The notes under the pieces were generated by a model. It was not told the origin of the DNA. It was given only the letters and a program-made list of their open reading frames with translations, and made no database searches. Positions 35,561 to 45,902 of a stretch of 64,000 nt of DNA are shown piece after piece (positions within the stretch are counted from its first letter, which is position 1; each line of letters opens with the position of its first letter). The DNA comes from Alisma plantago-aquatica (taxonomy: Eukaryota > Streptophyta > Magnoliopsida > Alismatales > Alismataceae), in assembly GCA_963693085.1 (NCBI GenBank), contig OY856409.1, forward strand, positions 1,539,978,072 to 1,540,042,071. The letters are read 5' to 3'. A program made the translations under genes and the position numbers.

Positions 35561-36353
35561 GCCAGAACGAGCAAGTCATTCATGTGATGAGTTGATCTAC
35601 TCAGAAGGCAAAGCACAGAGTTCATCTTGTACAGGTTGCATGTGATGTAGACCTAGATGACCGTGATTCCTCTTGGCTCGAGGAATCACATTAGGATGGC
35701 CATAATCATCGCTTTTATCGTTTTGCATGTTTTCTGTGGGATATAGCATGTATATGATACGTACTATGTATTGTGGTGATTGGATATGTATATGTATATA
35801 AAAACCAAATCCCTCATTAAATATTAAGTTTTAGATGCCTTCCAAATGCGACACATGTGAAAAGCTTGATCGACCAAGTGTGGGCACGCCCTAGCGTGGT
35901 GCACCGTCTATCTCGTGGAAGCGTGAAGGATGAATGTGTGGGTCTGCCCTAGCAGGGTGCATATTCATCGTGTTTGCTTTGGGTCGGACTTAACAAGGTG
36001 ATCTAGATGGGATCTAGTACCTTGAGGCATGGAGATAATCATGGCAAAGAGTTGCATATGACATCTTATCAAGAGTTGCATATGATGCAATTGGCAAGAG
36101 TTGCCTACCTGAGAGATCTAAGTTGTGGGTGACAGCCCAAGCTGGTCCATGACTTAGAGATTTCAGGATCTTGCCCACTAGAAGGTTGTACGCTGCAATC
36201 TTCCGAATTGATGGTGAGGGCTATCAATTTGAAGTAAAATAGTGGGAGCGATAATTAATTAAAGGCCTAATTATATCGTCAAATTTTACAAATCAATCAA
36301 ACAAGTCAAAATGATTTTTGGACTAAAATTGCATATTTCCTTTTGTAGTACAA

Positions 36354-37199
36354 ATGACAACAAACAACAATCACTTTTCTTTGCGATCAGTCCTTGAAAA
36401 GGACAAGCTAAATGGGACAAACTTCCACGACTGGTATAGGACATTGAGAATTGTTCTCACTCAAGAGCGAAAGCTCTATGTCCTGGATACTCTAATTCCA
36501 GAGGAACCTGCTCCTAATGCACCAAAGACAGAAAGGGATGCTTACAAAAAGCATTTTGATGATGCCATTGATGCAAAGTGCTTGATGTTGTGCTCTATGA
36601 ACCACGAGTTGCAGAGACAACATGAGAACATGGGTGTCATTGAGATGATTCAGCATCTCAGGAACATGTATGAAGATCAGGCACAGCAAGAGAGATATAA
36701 TGTCTCAAGGGCACTGTTCAAGTACGTCATGACAGAAGGAGATCCAGTTGGTCCTCACACACTCAAGATGATTGGGTATAACCTGACAAAACTGGGATTT
36801 CCACTGAGCCAAGAGTTGGCTACTGACGTGATACTACAATTGTTGCCAGAATCCTACAGTCAGTTTGTGATGAACTACAACATGAACAACTTTGATAGGC
36901 CATTGTCAGAGTTGTCGGGCATGTTGAGGACAGCCGAGATACAGATGAAGAAGGACAAGCCTAAGTCTGTGATGGTGATCACGAGCAAGAAAGGCAAGTC
37001 CAAGCGAAAGGACAAGGGCAAAGCTAAGAAAGGTTTTGATGCTAGCCATGAGCCCAAGTCGTCTTCAGCTCTCAAGGCTAAGGGAGGCGTGACCAAGAAA
37101 GGCAATTGCCACCATTGTCAAAAGCCAGGACATTGGAAAAGGAATTGTCCTCTCTATCTGGAAGAACAAAAGAAGGAGGCGACAGACGTCTCTACTTAA
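36354..37199 (+). CDS. Copia-type Gag of the gag-only element
   Basis: Intact 281-codon frame, the only clearly intact retroelement gene in the window. The N-terminus (LNGTNFHDWYRTLRIVL, then CLMLCSMNHELQRQHENMG) is the copia gag/UBN2-type capsid region, residues about 15-210, including GFPLSQELATDVILQLLPES and FVMNYNMNNF. A basic Lys-rich linker follows, then a CCHC zinc knuckle with Cys252, Cys255, His260 and Cys265. Gag packages element RNA into virus-like particles in the cytoplasm. The frame ends at a stop before where protease would start, so no pol is made. The start ATG at 36354 is the first in frame and matches family N-termini. Confidence 0.92.
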   Translation: MTTNNNHFSLRSVLEKDKLNGTNFHDWYRTLRIVLTQERKLYVLDTLIPEEPAPNAPKTERDAYKKHFDDAIDAKCLMLCSMNHELQRQHENMGVIEMIQHLRNMYEDQAQQERYNVSRALFKYVMTEGDPVGPHTLKMIGYNLTKLGFPLSQELATDVILQLLPESYSQFVMNYNMNNFDRPLSELSGMLRTAEIQMKKDKPKSVMVITSKKGKSKRKDKGKAKKGFDASHEPKSSSALKAKGGVTKKGNCHHCQKPGHWKRNCPLYLEEQKKEATDVST

Positions 37200-39570
37200 A
37201 GGTGTCATGAAAGTAAACTTGTAACACTTTTGAGGTATATGATACCAAGATGTAAAGTGTAAAGCACTCATAATTGGGGCAAGTGTTGCCGTAGATAGGA
37301 GTACTTTAGTTTATTTTCAGCCTAAAAGGCATGTAATACAGTTATGAACTGCTATTTCATATTTGCCAATAGATAGAAACACTTTATTTTTGCATATTGT
37401 ATGAGAATGGTGGCAATCAATAAAGAGATGTTTCAATTTATAAAGATATGATCTTTGTGGCAATGCCTTATTTATCTTGTGGTATTTGATATGCATGAGA
37501 TAAAATGATACCTAAAAGTTATAGATAACTCAAACAATCAAATTAGCATCAATCGTGAGAAATTCATTTCTAGTTTCCATATGATGGATAAATCTAGACT
37601 CTTTTGGTTAGAGAACCAGTAAGAGACATGAATATCTTGGACATGATTAATCAATCTTCACTAATGGTAGTGGGAGAATGATTATCCTATTAGGTATAAT
37701 ACATGTGATGTATTTACATACCTATTCGAACAAATGCTAATACTTCAAATGGTGTTTAGAGAAATACCAATATGAATATCTTGAAGTGTTCAAGATTATC
37801 ATAGATGAAGTGCAAATTTGGTAAAGTGTTAATTCTTGATGAGATCAATGAATGAAATACTTGGAACAATGTTTGAGATCCTTATGAGTGATTATGATAG
37901 TGTATCATAGTGAACTCATGATTAAGGCATGGTAATGTCTAAATCAAGAAAGAATCATACTCTAAAGAGTTAGAGAATGATTATCAAATAACTGAATTCT
38001 TCTTAATAAAAGAATACCCCACACTAATAAAGGACATTAAGAATTGCAAGGAGTTGTAAGTTCTTATATCCTTGACGGATACACCTCGTTTATCTATGTG
38101 ATGAGTTGTTCATGTGATGAGTCAACTATCTAAGATGAATATGAGGAACCGAATTTTGAGTTATGGTTTATGACCATTACATCCTAAATGGCATCCATGT
38201 GAACCATAAGGTATGACCTTGATGGTAGCACTCATTGGATGAAATCCATAAGTGCAAATGAATCTTAAGTGTTAAGACACATGGATAACATTTTGAGAAG
38301 GATGATGCTTGTTGATTGCAACTTAATGACTAAGACATTTGGCATATGGATACTAAAACCACATTCCTATGAGGAATAAAACAAGGATGTGTACATGACA
38401 CAACCTATAAGGTTTATGAATCCACTAATGCAAATGAAGTCTATAAGTTACAATGGACTAATCAATGTGATTGATTGAGTACAAGAAAATCAGAATTGGA
38501 TCTTTATTTTGATGATATAGTCAAAGGGTTTGACTGATATGTCAAAGATAAAGAAGGGATCTGTGATTTGTGGGAGCGTGTTCACATTCCACATGTTGAT
38601 GTGAAATGAAAATGTTCTAGAATGGAAATCCAAAAGTGGAAATTATTTTAAGAAAGATAGAGATGTTTCCTATGTGATAGGAATAGAGATCTATGGAGAT
38701 AGTTCTCGAAAACCTCTTGATCTGAAAAGAGAAAGCATACATTGGCAATCTGTACTAAAAGGTTCAGTATGCACAGATTCAGTGGGAGAAAACTTGTCCA
38801 TGTTACATGGAGTTAGTATCCCAAGGCCAAGTGTCCAATTCTTATGAAGAATGGGAACACTAAGAATAGATATGGATCTATCATGTATGTAATCATCCCA
38901 TTATCTTGCATGTATCGACATGGCAAGAACAAAATGCATTCATCATCTTGTATGTAGGACATGGCAATTTGATGTGCTCATCCTGATAACTCGTATGTAA
39001 GACATGACGAGTGGATGTCTGTCTACTTCCAGTAAGGGTTACTGGAATACCATGAGAACTTGATAAGTACTTGAGAAGTACTAGTTCTATGGAGATATAG
39101 AACAGTTCAATGTAAAGAGTTACATTGATGCGAACTTCCGAAGGACAGAAAATTAATCGCAAACTATATATAGGATATATAAAAGTGAAAGTTTGTTGAT
39201 AATTGGAAGTGTTCCAATAAAGTCGTTTAAAAGGAAATGTCGAGTATCCGTGTGTTAGAGAACAACAGTGGATACTATATGGATCTGGAAGTTCATGAGA
39301 TGAACTTATAGATATTCCGCTTATTGATGACAAGTATGGAATCCTTGATCATGCAATGTGGCTAAAGGTTAGCAAAGGAATACTAGATCGCATATTACGG
39401 CAACTCCATCTCATACGTGTGACGTACAGCGAAGTGATGTGAGACATGCAATTTATACTAACTTTGGCAAGGTGTTGTCATTACTCACTATGTTAGCACT
39501 AGAGCACAGTAACATGTGGGACATGTTTGAAGATCACTATGAATATGATTCAAGGGTGATTGGCTCGCAG
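37200..39570 (+). pseudogene. Decayed pol remnant of the gag-only element
   Basis: No long frame exists, but short words match copia pol in order near the right end: about 39058-39140 translates in pieces to KYLRSTS, VYGDIE and an IDANFRRTE-like segment, as in the copia RNase H region. 37200-38900 is AT-rich with repeated gatgagt, tatgatga and similar wording and no recognised domain. Pol was lost by deletion and decay before the last transposition, since the LTRs are young. Confidence 0.55.
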
Positions 39571-39574
39571 TGCA

Positions 39575-39582
39575 AGTGGGAG
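39575..39582 (+). promoter_or_regulatory. Polypurine tract of the gag-only element
   Basis: agtgggag, two bases before the 3' LTR start, is a copia-type polypurine tract. Confidence 0.7.
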
Positions 39583-39584
39583 TT

Positions 39585-41827
39585 TGTTGGTATGTATGCC
39601 CTGAGAGCCAATCATGGGATGATTGGTGGGATACATTAAGATTGATTTGATAAATATCAGAGGCAAGCTTCCAATTCTTTCTGGTTCAGTCATATGAGAT
39701 AGTGATAGAACAGATTGAATGTCTAGAGAATGACAGTACTCAATGACGTATGCTTTCAGGTTGAGGACCTGAACGATGAGATCATACGGATGATAAGAGT
39801 TTGTACATTCTTGTTATGTCCCTAGTCGGATGTCATTGTGGAGGGTAGATAGACAACAATGACACACAAGACTAGATTATGGTGTTGGTTGATGACAGAA
39901 TCTCATTAGTCATGATATAGAGATATCAAACCAAACACATAGGTACTTGTTAGAGAACAAGTGTACCGGACAGACCCACCGTGAGTTTGACACATGGAAC
40001 CATGACATGGTAGTCACAGTCAGTACTCACAGTGATGGTGGTGAGTATGATTCTTTGACCTGAAATCACTACACTCAACACATGTCGTTGGGCACACTTT
40101 GACATCATCAAACGCAGTCCTGAAACATGGGTTGTTATAAAGGTGATGATTGGGTGGCTTTGACACATGGGGCTTTTGAGGGGTGAGTGATAGATATGGG
40201 ATTTGTCCCTCCTGAGGGAGTTTGATATCCATGGCCACTTGATGAGTAGGATTGAGAAAGGCGTGCACGTATGTGTGAATCAGTATGTGATATTGATGTC
40301 ATACATATCTCTTCCAATCTACTCTGAGATCAAGAAAGAGAATGAACGTTGACAGGATGACTATTCCATGCCTCGAGTTCATTCGGGATATCAGCGACAA
40401 AGGAATTATACATTCACTGTAACACCATTCACGGATTGTAGGATTGAAAGTTGTTCTCCAACTTTCTATTACACTTGGGTAGCACTGATGTGTGACTAGG
40501 CACCACTCTTTGCTTGTGAAGTCATAAGTGTTATGGACTTTCACTGCCAACGTGAAATGAACATGCAGGGTCACACACATAGGATTTAACCTGGAATAGG
40601 AGTTTTGTCCACAAACAATGTTTAGATTGATTACTAAAGGAGTTTAGTAGTTCAATTAGACACTCAATCAATTGATAGGTCTATATCATAATGTTCAAGG
40701 TGTTGGACACATTGATTGGAGTATCGGATTGATTGAAACCACAATTGACTGATTCTGCACAATCTGCACTCCCAACCGATCGGCTCATGTGATGAACCGA
40801 TCGGCTGAGCTTGGTGAACCGGTCGGCTCAGGTTGTGAGTCGATCGGCTCATGGACAGGGTGAAACGATTGCTTCAAGTGTTGAAACGATCGGTTCAACT
40901 GGTGCAACCGAGCAAGTTGGGAAAGTAGGATTGGTAAAAATTTTCCTTTCGTTTCACTTGCCCAATTTGATTGGGAAAAAGGATTGGTATTTGATACCAA
41001 TTAGAAACAAAAGAAGCAAAGTCAATCGGGAACTGATCAGGACCATGAACCGACCGGTTCATAAGTGAACCGATCGGCTCATGGGTCCCAACCGATCGGT
41101 TGAGGTGTCAACCGACCGGCTCAGGTCCCCAACCGACCGTTTCAGTTGTGAAACGATCGGTTCAGGTTGCGAGTTGGTTGTTTTGTGGAAAATCTCGAAC
41201 CCTTCTACTCCTGCTTTTAGTCTCGCATTGCCCGGGATGGAGAACCCTGTCCCATGACCCTCCTATATATAGGGGTATTGGGGGCTTCTCAAAGAACAAC
41301 TCAGTGCAAACCAGTTGCTCTGCAAAGTTATCGTTCTCTCTGGTTTGGTAACAGAGAGAGCCCGAGCAAGTGCTACCCGATAAGGGAGGCACAGCAAGGG
41401 AAAGACAACTGCAGTTGCGACTGGTGGCAGGAGAGTGTGTCAGTGACTAGTACGCTGACAGGAGGGTGTGACTCCTTCCAATTCCTTGTGAGACAAGGAC
41501 ATTGGAGTTCCAGGTGGTCCGTGTGGACTACTTCAGAGGCGGGAGGTTTCTGCCGCTCAGAGGACATCTGTCAATCCCGACAGTCCCGGTGAGACCAGGA
41601 GTCGTCAGTCCCGGTGCGACCAGGAGCTGCACAGACACCGTCCAAGACCGGAGGTGAAGACCGCGCAAGCCGCGAGGTATTGTCGCCAAGCAAGCCTCGG
41701 GACAAGGTATGATTCCACAAACCAACCTTTCCTATTGTATAGACGTTGACGCGTTTCCTTGTTCTGGGTTTGGGGAGGAGAAAATTTTTGTTTCGGCTGC
41801 CTTCTCTGCCTCCTTTAAAACCCAACA
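39585..41827 (+). repeat. 3' LTR of the gag-only element
   Basis: 2,243 bp; the phased site clusters recur at 40777-41160. A short insertion (tcaagaaagagaa-type) near 40331 relative to the 5' LTR explains most of the length difference. Confidence 0.95.
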
Positions 41828-41832
41828 CGCGT

Positions 41833-43124
41833 CCCCTATCACCATACCGAAAAGCGAGGGCAGATGAATCTTAGATCTCTATAGTGGAGGAAGTGATTTG
41901 AGGGAACACACTGGATTGTTTTGAGAATATCCTCTAGTGACAGAAGGTCAATGGATAGAATTTGATCTAATTAAGGCAGACGTGCAACGAATTAAACTAG
42001 TGGAAGCTCCTTATATTGTTGTTGCATTTTAATGATGTCATTAATGAGTGGATGATAGATTTTAAACTCGTCTTAAAGAGATCTAGTATGACTGCAGTAG
42101 TCTTCTACAAATCTCCCAACAATGTAATCGTCTTTTCCAGAGATATGAAAACCTTAAAGGCTTTCTCTAGGTTGTGTACATGAGAATAAATGTGGGATAG
42201 TTCATCCCGCAGATCCTTTGCTATGTACGAACCATGGAACTAAACTTCCCCGAAGTTGGGCGAAAATTTCCCGACGTCTCCAACTTCCACCCCATGCGAT
42301 GTCGAAACACCACTATATCAACTTGGTCCCAAATTCAGACTGAAGTTCACCCCTTGTCAACGAAGTTGGATTTTTACAGTGTATTTTTGTCCCAACATCC
42401 TCGAAGTTATGGATGTTTCCTCGAAGTTGGCGATGTTGGGGCAAAGTTGATATGGCCCAAGACATTTACCCTAACTAGTGCCCTAAAGGCAATATAAGGC
42501 ATAAGTGGCACCTCCTACCATCTTCACAACTTCTAATATCAATTCCTATGTTTGTTGGTTATCACTCTTTGCTGGAGAAGATGTTGTAACGACTAACTCC
42601 ATATTGTATGGAGGGCATATGGTGGGATGTATTTCTATATTTGTATTACACATTTAAACCTTGCAACTATGAGTGCACATTGCATTATCAACCTAGGTAG
42701 GGTTAGAGAGTCATGAATCATGTTTTTGTGTTAAACTAACATATGTATGATACAGTATTTGCACAATTAGAAATTTTTAATCGAAGTTTTCTTCATATTT
42801 GCATCATTTTCTTCAAAACAAGGCATCAAAGTCTATCGAAGTTTGCGTCTGAACTTCCTCGAAACTTCCTCGAAGTTTCCACAAACTTCCTTTTCCACAC
42901 CTAGCGAAGTCGACACAAAGTCGAAGTCCATGTTGCACCATGGTACGGACATAATAAAGAAGTATTGAACTTTGTCTCTATAATGTTGACAATCCATGTC
43001 AGCACACTTGAGTCATCCTTGAGCGATTCATCATAACGTTGCTTTACCTTAGCCAAGTCTTAGGCAGCCTTTGAATCAGTATCAGATGAGGAGACAGGCA
43101 CAACATGCGGTGATGGAGCAATCA
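41833..43124 (-). pseudogene. Copia-2 gag, split by hAT-N
   Basis: Reading minus from 43120 leftward: WIVNIIETKFNTSLL, then after hAT-N AKDLRDELSHIYSHVHNLEKA, the copia gag region that normally reads WI-N-IE ... AKE-WD-L---YSH--NL-RA. It ends at 41833 where the gag-only element was inserted. Confidence 0.78.
42234..42942. mobile_element. hAT-N: non-autonomous hAT-like element in Copia-2 gag
   Basis: Flanks gtacgaac (42226-42233) and gtacggac (42943-42950), 7 of 8. Termini CATGGAACTAAACTTC and CATGGTGCAACATGGAC (right, reverse complement), followed by repeated cgaagtt/aacttcg motifs. Gag coding wording joins across it once removed. Confidence 0.82.
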
Positions 43125-43459
43125 GTTAGATGCAGTGTTTTAAATAGCAGATGCAAGGTTCGCTTACATGGCCGCTTATATTGTGCGGACAACAGGCCAC
43201 TCGGCTCGTTGCCAATCGGACAAAAAGCAGACGGAGCCCTTTTAAGCGGGCAAGCGGCATTTAATCGACCACATAAGTGTCAGTTAATAGTTGAACTAGC
43301 TATTGAAAAAATCTAGTGACCCACTAAACCCCTAACCCAAACACCGCTACACCTCTCCATCATATTTTATTTCTGCCTTCTTTTCCTCTCGACCTCGCAC
43401 CTCTTCTAGGGATTTCTTGCTCTAAACACAGACGTCCTTCCTCATGCTGGTGGTCTTGC

Positions 43460-43640
43460 AGCCTTTACAGCTCCATGCGCTAGTAGCTGGCTTTAGAGCT
43501 CCACACAATAACAGCAAGCTCCAGAGCTCCATGCGCTCCAACGGCTCCTGAGCTCCATGCGCTCCAACGGCTCCTGAGCTCCACACACTAATAGCAAGCT
43601 CTAGAGCTCCATGCGCTCTAACGGCTCCAGAGCTCTACTA
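43460..43640. repeat. gagctccatgcgctc minisatellite in hAT-L
   Basis: Variants of agagctccatgcgctccaac plus ggctcctgagctcc recur at about 28 bp intervals for roughly six units, with interspersed acacactaatagcaagctc variants. Confidence 0.75.
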
Positions 43641-44334
43641 GTTTTTCTTCTCCCTTCTCTGAGGGAGCAACCTTCTTCTCCCTAAGAACCCCTTCCTCCA
43701 AAGCTGACAACTCCCTCTTCCAAGGTCGTCGACAACTACGTCCACCTCCCTCTACACAATTTTCTTCTCAGACAGCCAAGCAACATTAACACGACAACCT
43801 CAAGTAATCTCCTTACCTTTTTGGTTTTATCTCTGTTAGTGTGGATTGACTTCTATTTCGTCGTCTTCTTCACGTGTTTCCATTTTTGTCATCCTAGAAC
43901 CTCTGCTTGTTTCCATTTCCATCTCTCTTTTTCTCCCTTGCTCTTGAAACTTCACAATACTATACCTCCCCTTTATTCATTTTTCCCATTTCTAATATTT
44001 CCCCTCCCATTTCTTATCTTCCTCCTATTTCCTCTTCTTCCGTAATTACATTTTTCCCTTAGTATAGTCATATATGTACAGTTTTGCTATATTACAAACC
44101 ATTCCTCCTAATTTAGTTTCTTCAGTTAACAACTCTCTTCTTCCCAGTTTCGCATCTCATTACTATTTTTCCTCATTTCTAAACTTCCTCCTCCCATTTC
44201 TCCTCCTATTTCCTCTTCTTCCCCACTTCCATGTTTTCTCAAAGCACATATAACAATGATTTACAAATTGCAATTTGTTCTCATAATCCTATGAGAACTT
44301 TCAGTATTTACTTTCCTCCTCATCTATGTTAGTG

Positions 44335-44521
44335 TTTTTTTTTGGATAGTGGGGGAGTTTCACCCATGTCCAAGGTACCAGGAGAGAGAGAACAGCCAAT
44401 AGCGTACGACGTTGGCCTTTAGTCCCTTCATGTAGTGCCCCAACGAGATTTACTGAGATTCGATCCCGCAACATGCGCTTCACAAGCAGCAGGCTTGACC
44501 AGCTGAGCTAGTTGGCTAGTG
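44335..44521 (-). mobile_element. tRNA-derived SINE inside hAT-L
   Basis: Read on the minus strand from 44521, it contains TAGCTCAGCTGG (A box, 44499-44510) and GGGATCGAATC (B box, 44457-44467), the pol III promoter of a tRNA-like head. It ends in an A-rich tail (plus-strand tttttttttt at 44335-44343). Flanks catctatgttag (44321-44332) and catctatgttaag (44522-44534) form a target duplication of at least 11 bp. A functional tRNA is excluded by the missing cloverleaf. Confidence 0.85.
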
Positions 44522-45007
44522 CATCTATGTTAAGTGCTATATAGGACATGTTTGACTTTTTGATATTTACATTCCTCATCAATGCTATTAATTTAAGCAC
44601 TCGTTGCTATTCATTTACGTGCTCCTTGTAACTGATTTAGTTTGCAATTGCATATCTGTATATATTAAAGTTGTGGTTGAAATCATCTATTATTCTTGTA
44701 TGGTTATATTGTTACTATTACCCCTCTTGTGTGTTGATATGTATATATTTTGTGTCTTGTTCATTTATTGTCTCCAATGTTCATTCATGTTTTGGTTTAT
44801 TTGATATGTTAATTTTTGTCTATTTTAATTATGCAAATTAATATGCAATGTATGACTAATATAATTATATTCGATATAGTAACTATATTCTTTAATATAC
44901 CAAAACTACAAATACCCCTGCATATACTCTTGCATACCACATATACTTTATAAGGCGGCCTCTTTGTATGCATAACGCATGCCGCTTTTGAAAACATGTG
45001 TTAGATG

Positions 45008-45739
45008 TGAGTATTTCCCTTGACCCTTGACATATAGCGTAATGGAGGGTAGAGCAAGTGTGTTGTGAAAGCTTGTGTTATCCGTTTCCATTGGTATAAA
45101 TGTTGCACGCAAAAGGCCTTGAAGGGGACACCATAGAGAAGAAGTGGTAGCAGATGCTCAATATATAGGGCAAAGCAAGGAGTGTGCCTTCAAGCACACT
45201 CAATAGTGGGACGACACCCTGCAGTTTTACATGTGCATGGAACATAGAAGATGAGGGGCATCTCTCCCTTTATATGGAGAACGAACTTTCTCTAGAAGCA
45301 TAAAGGGGTATAAGAGCGCAACTGAGATCTCCATCAATAGTTTATGCTTGAGAATTCCAATACATGGGAGATAGGGAAAGAGGTGGAAGGGGCACCTTAG
45401 GGAGTTAGATTCAGTGGCAGGTACTCTTTACACAGCAACAAGGGTGAGGCAAGGCGGCGACAAGGGTGAGGCAAGGCAGCGGTAGAGGAGGCACTAGGTG
45501 ATGATGGTGGTGACATAGGAGGCCAAGGGGGGTGCAGAATGGTCGATAAGGTCGCACATAGCATCGAGCAATGGTGGTGCTGCCTAGGCTTCTTGTGGGC
45601 TCTATTACTGCTGGAGAGGAGGTCGGCTGCTACGGAGGCATCCTAGAGAGCCCAGAGGGGCGACGATGGTTGCAGGAAGCCCTAGAGCAAGGGAACAACA
45701 CATAGGGGAAGGGTGGTGAAGACGTAACGTAACATCACA
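45008..45739 (-). other. Copia-2 gag 5' end and leader, decayed
   Basis: Between hAT-L and the 5' LTR. It becomes GC-rich at 45410-45700 (gcaaggcggcgacaagggtgagg repeated), comparable in position to the GC-rich leader of Copia-1. No open frame is recognised. Confidence 0.45.
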
Positions 45740-45751
45740 TGTCTAGTACCA
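45740..45751 (-). promoter_or_regulatory. Copia-2 primer-binding site, degenerate
   Basis: Minus tggtactagac next to the 5' LTR resembles tggtatcagag with mutations. Confidence 0.45.
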
Positions 45752-45902
45752 TGTTAGATAATTAACTTGTTGTTAGATGAGTAAAACAATTACAGAACCT
45801 CTCTTATAATAAGAGGTGAGAGGTAATACAAAAAGAAACTACAAATGTGGGGCTAAATAGTAAAGAGGGGGAAATAACATAAAGCATAATTGTATCTCTA
45901 CA
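45752..45902 (-). repeat. Copia-2 5' LTR
   Basis: Starts tgttagataattaac on the plus strand. Aligns with the left LTR through aaaacaattacag, aatgtgggg and ataacataaagcataa. Confidence 0.8.

Larger units (their letters stand above)
32689..41827 (+). mobile_element. Gag-only LTR retrotransposon (TR-GAG-like, copia gag), young insertion
   Basis: LTRs of 2,229 and 2,243 bp (TGTTGG ... CCCAACA) enclose a primer-binding site, a leader, one intact gag frame (36354-37199), about 2.4 kb of decayed pol remnant, and a polypurine tract. Flanks are cgcat (32684-32688) and cgcgt (41828-41832), a 5 bp duplication with one CpG-type transition. The LTRs look about 2% different by eye (eight mismatches over about 360 bp compared). 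Gag-only elements of this kind (TR-GAG) are known in plants and depend on pol from related elements. It splits Copia-2 gag. Confidence 0.92.
43133..44999. mobile_element. hAT-L: non-autonomous hAT-like element in Copia-2, containing a SINE
   Basis: A perfect 8 bp duplication gttagatg (43125-43132, 45000-45007). Termini are CAGTGTTTTAAATAGC and ACATGTTTTCAAAAGC (right, reverse complement), followed by gcggc and catatact motifs shared with hAT-K. The interior includes a minisatellite at 43460-43640 and long pyrimidine-rich stretches (43900-44230) but no gene. Confidence 0.88.

Noticed and set aside
43821..44045. 74-codon frame rich in Phe, Leu and Pro resembling a membrane protein
   Set aside because: Arises from a pyrimidine-rich tract in hAT-L; no start context or homologous motif.
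44457..44521. Possible tRNA gene on the minus strand
   Set aside because: A and B boxes are present, but acceptor-stem pairing is absent, a longer body and an A-rich tail follow, and target duplications flank it; it is a tRNA-derived SINE.
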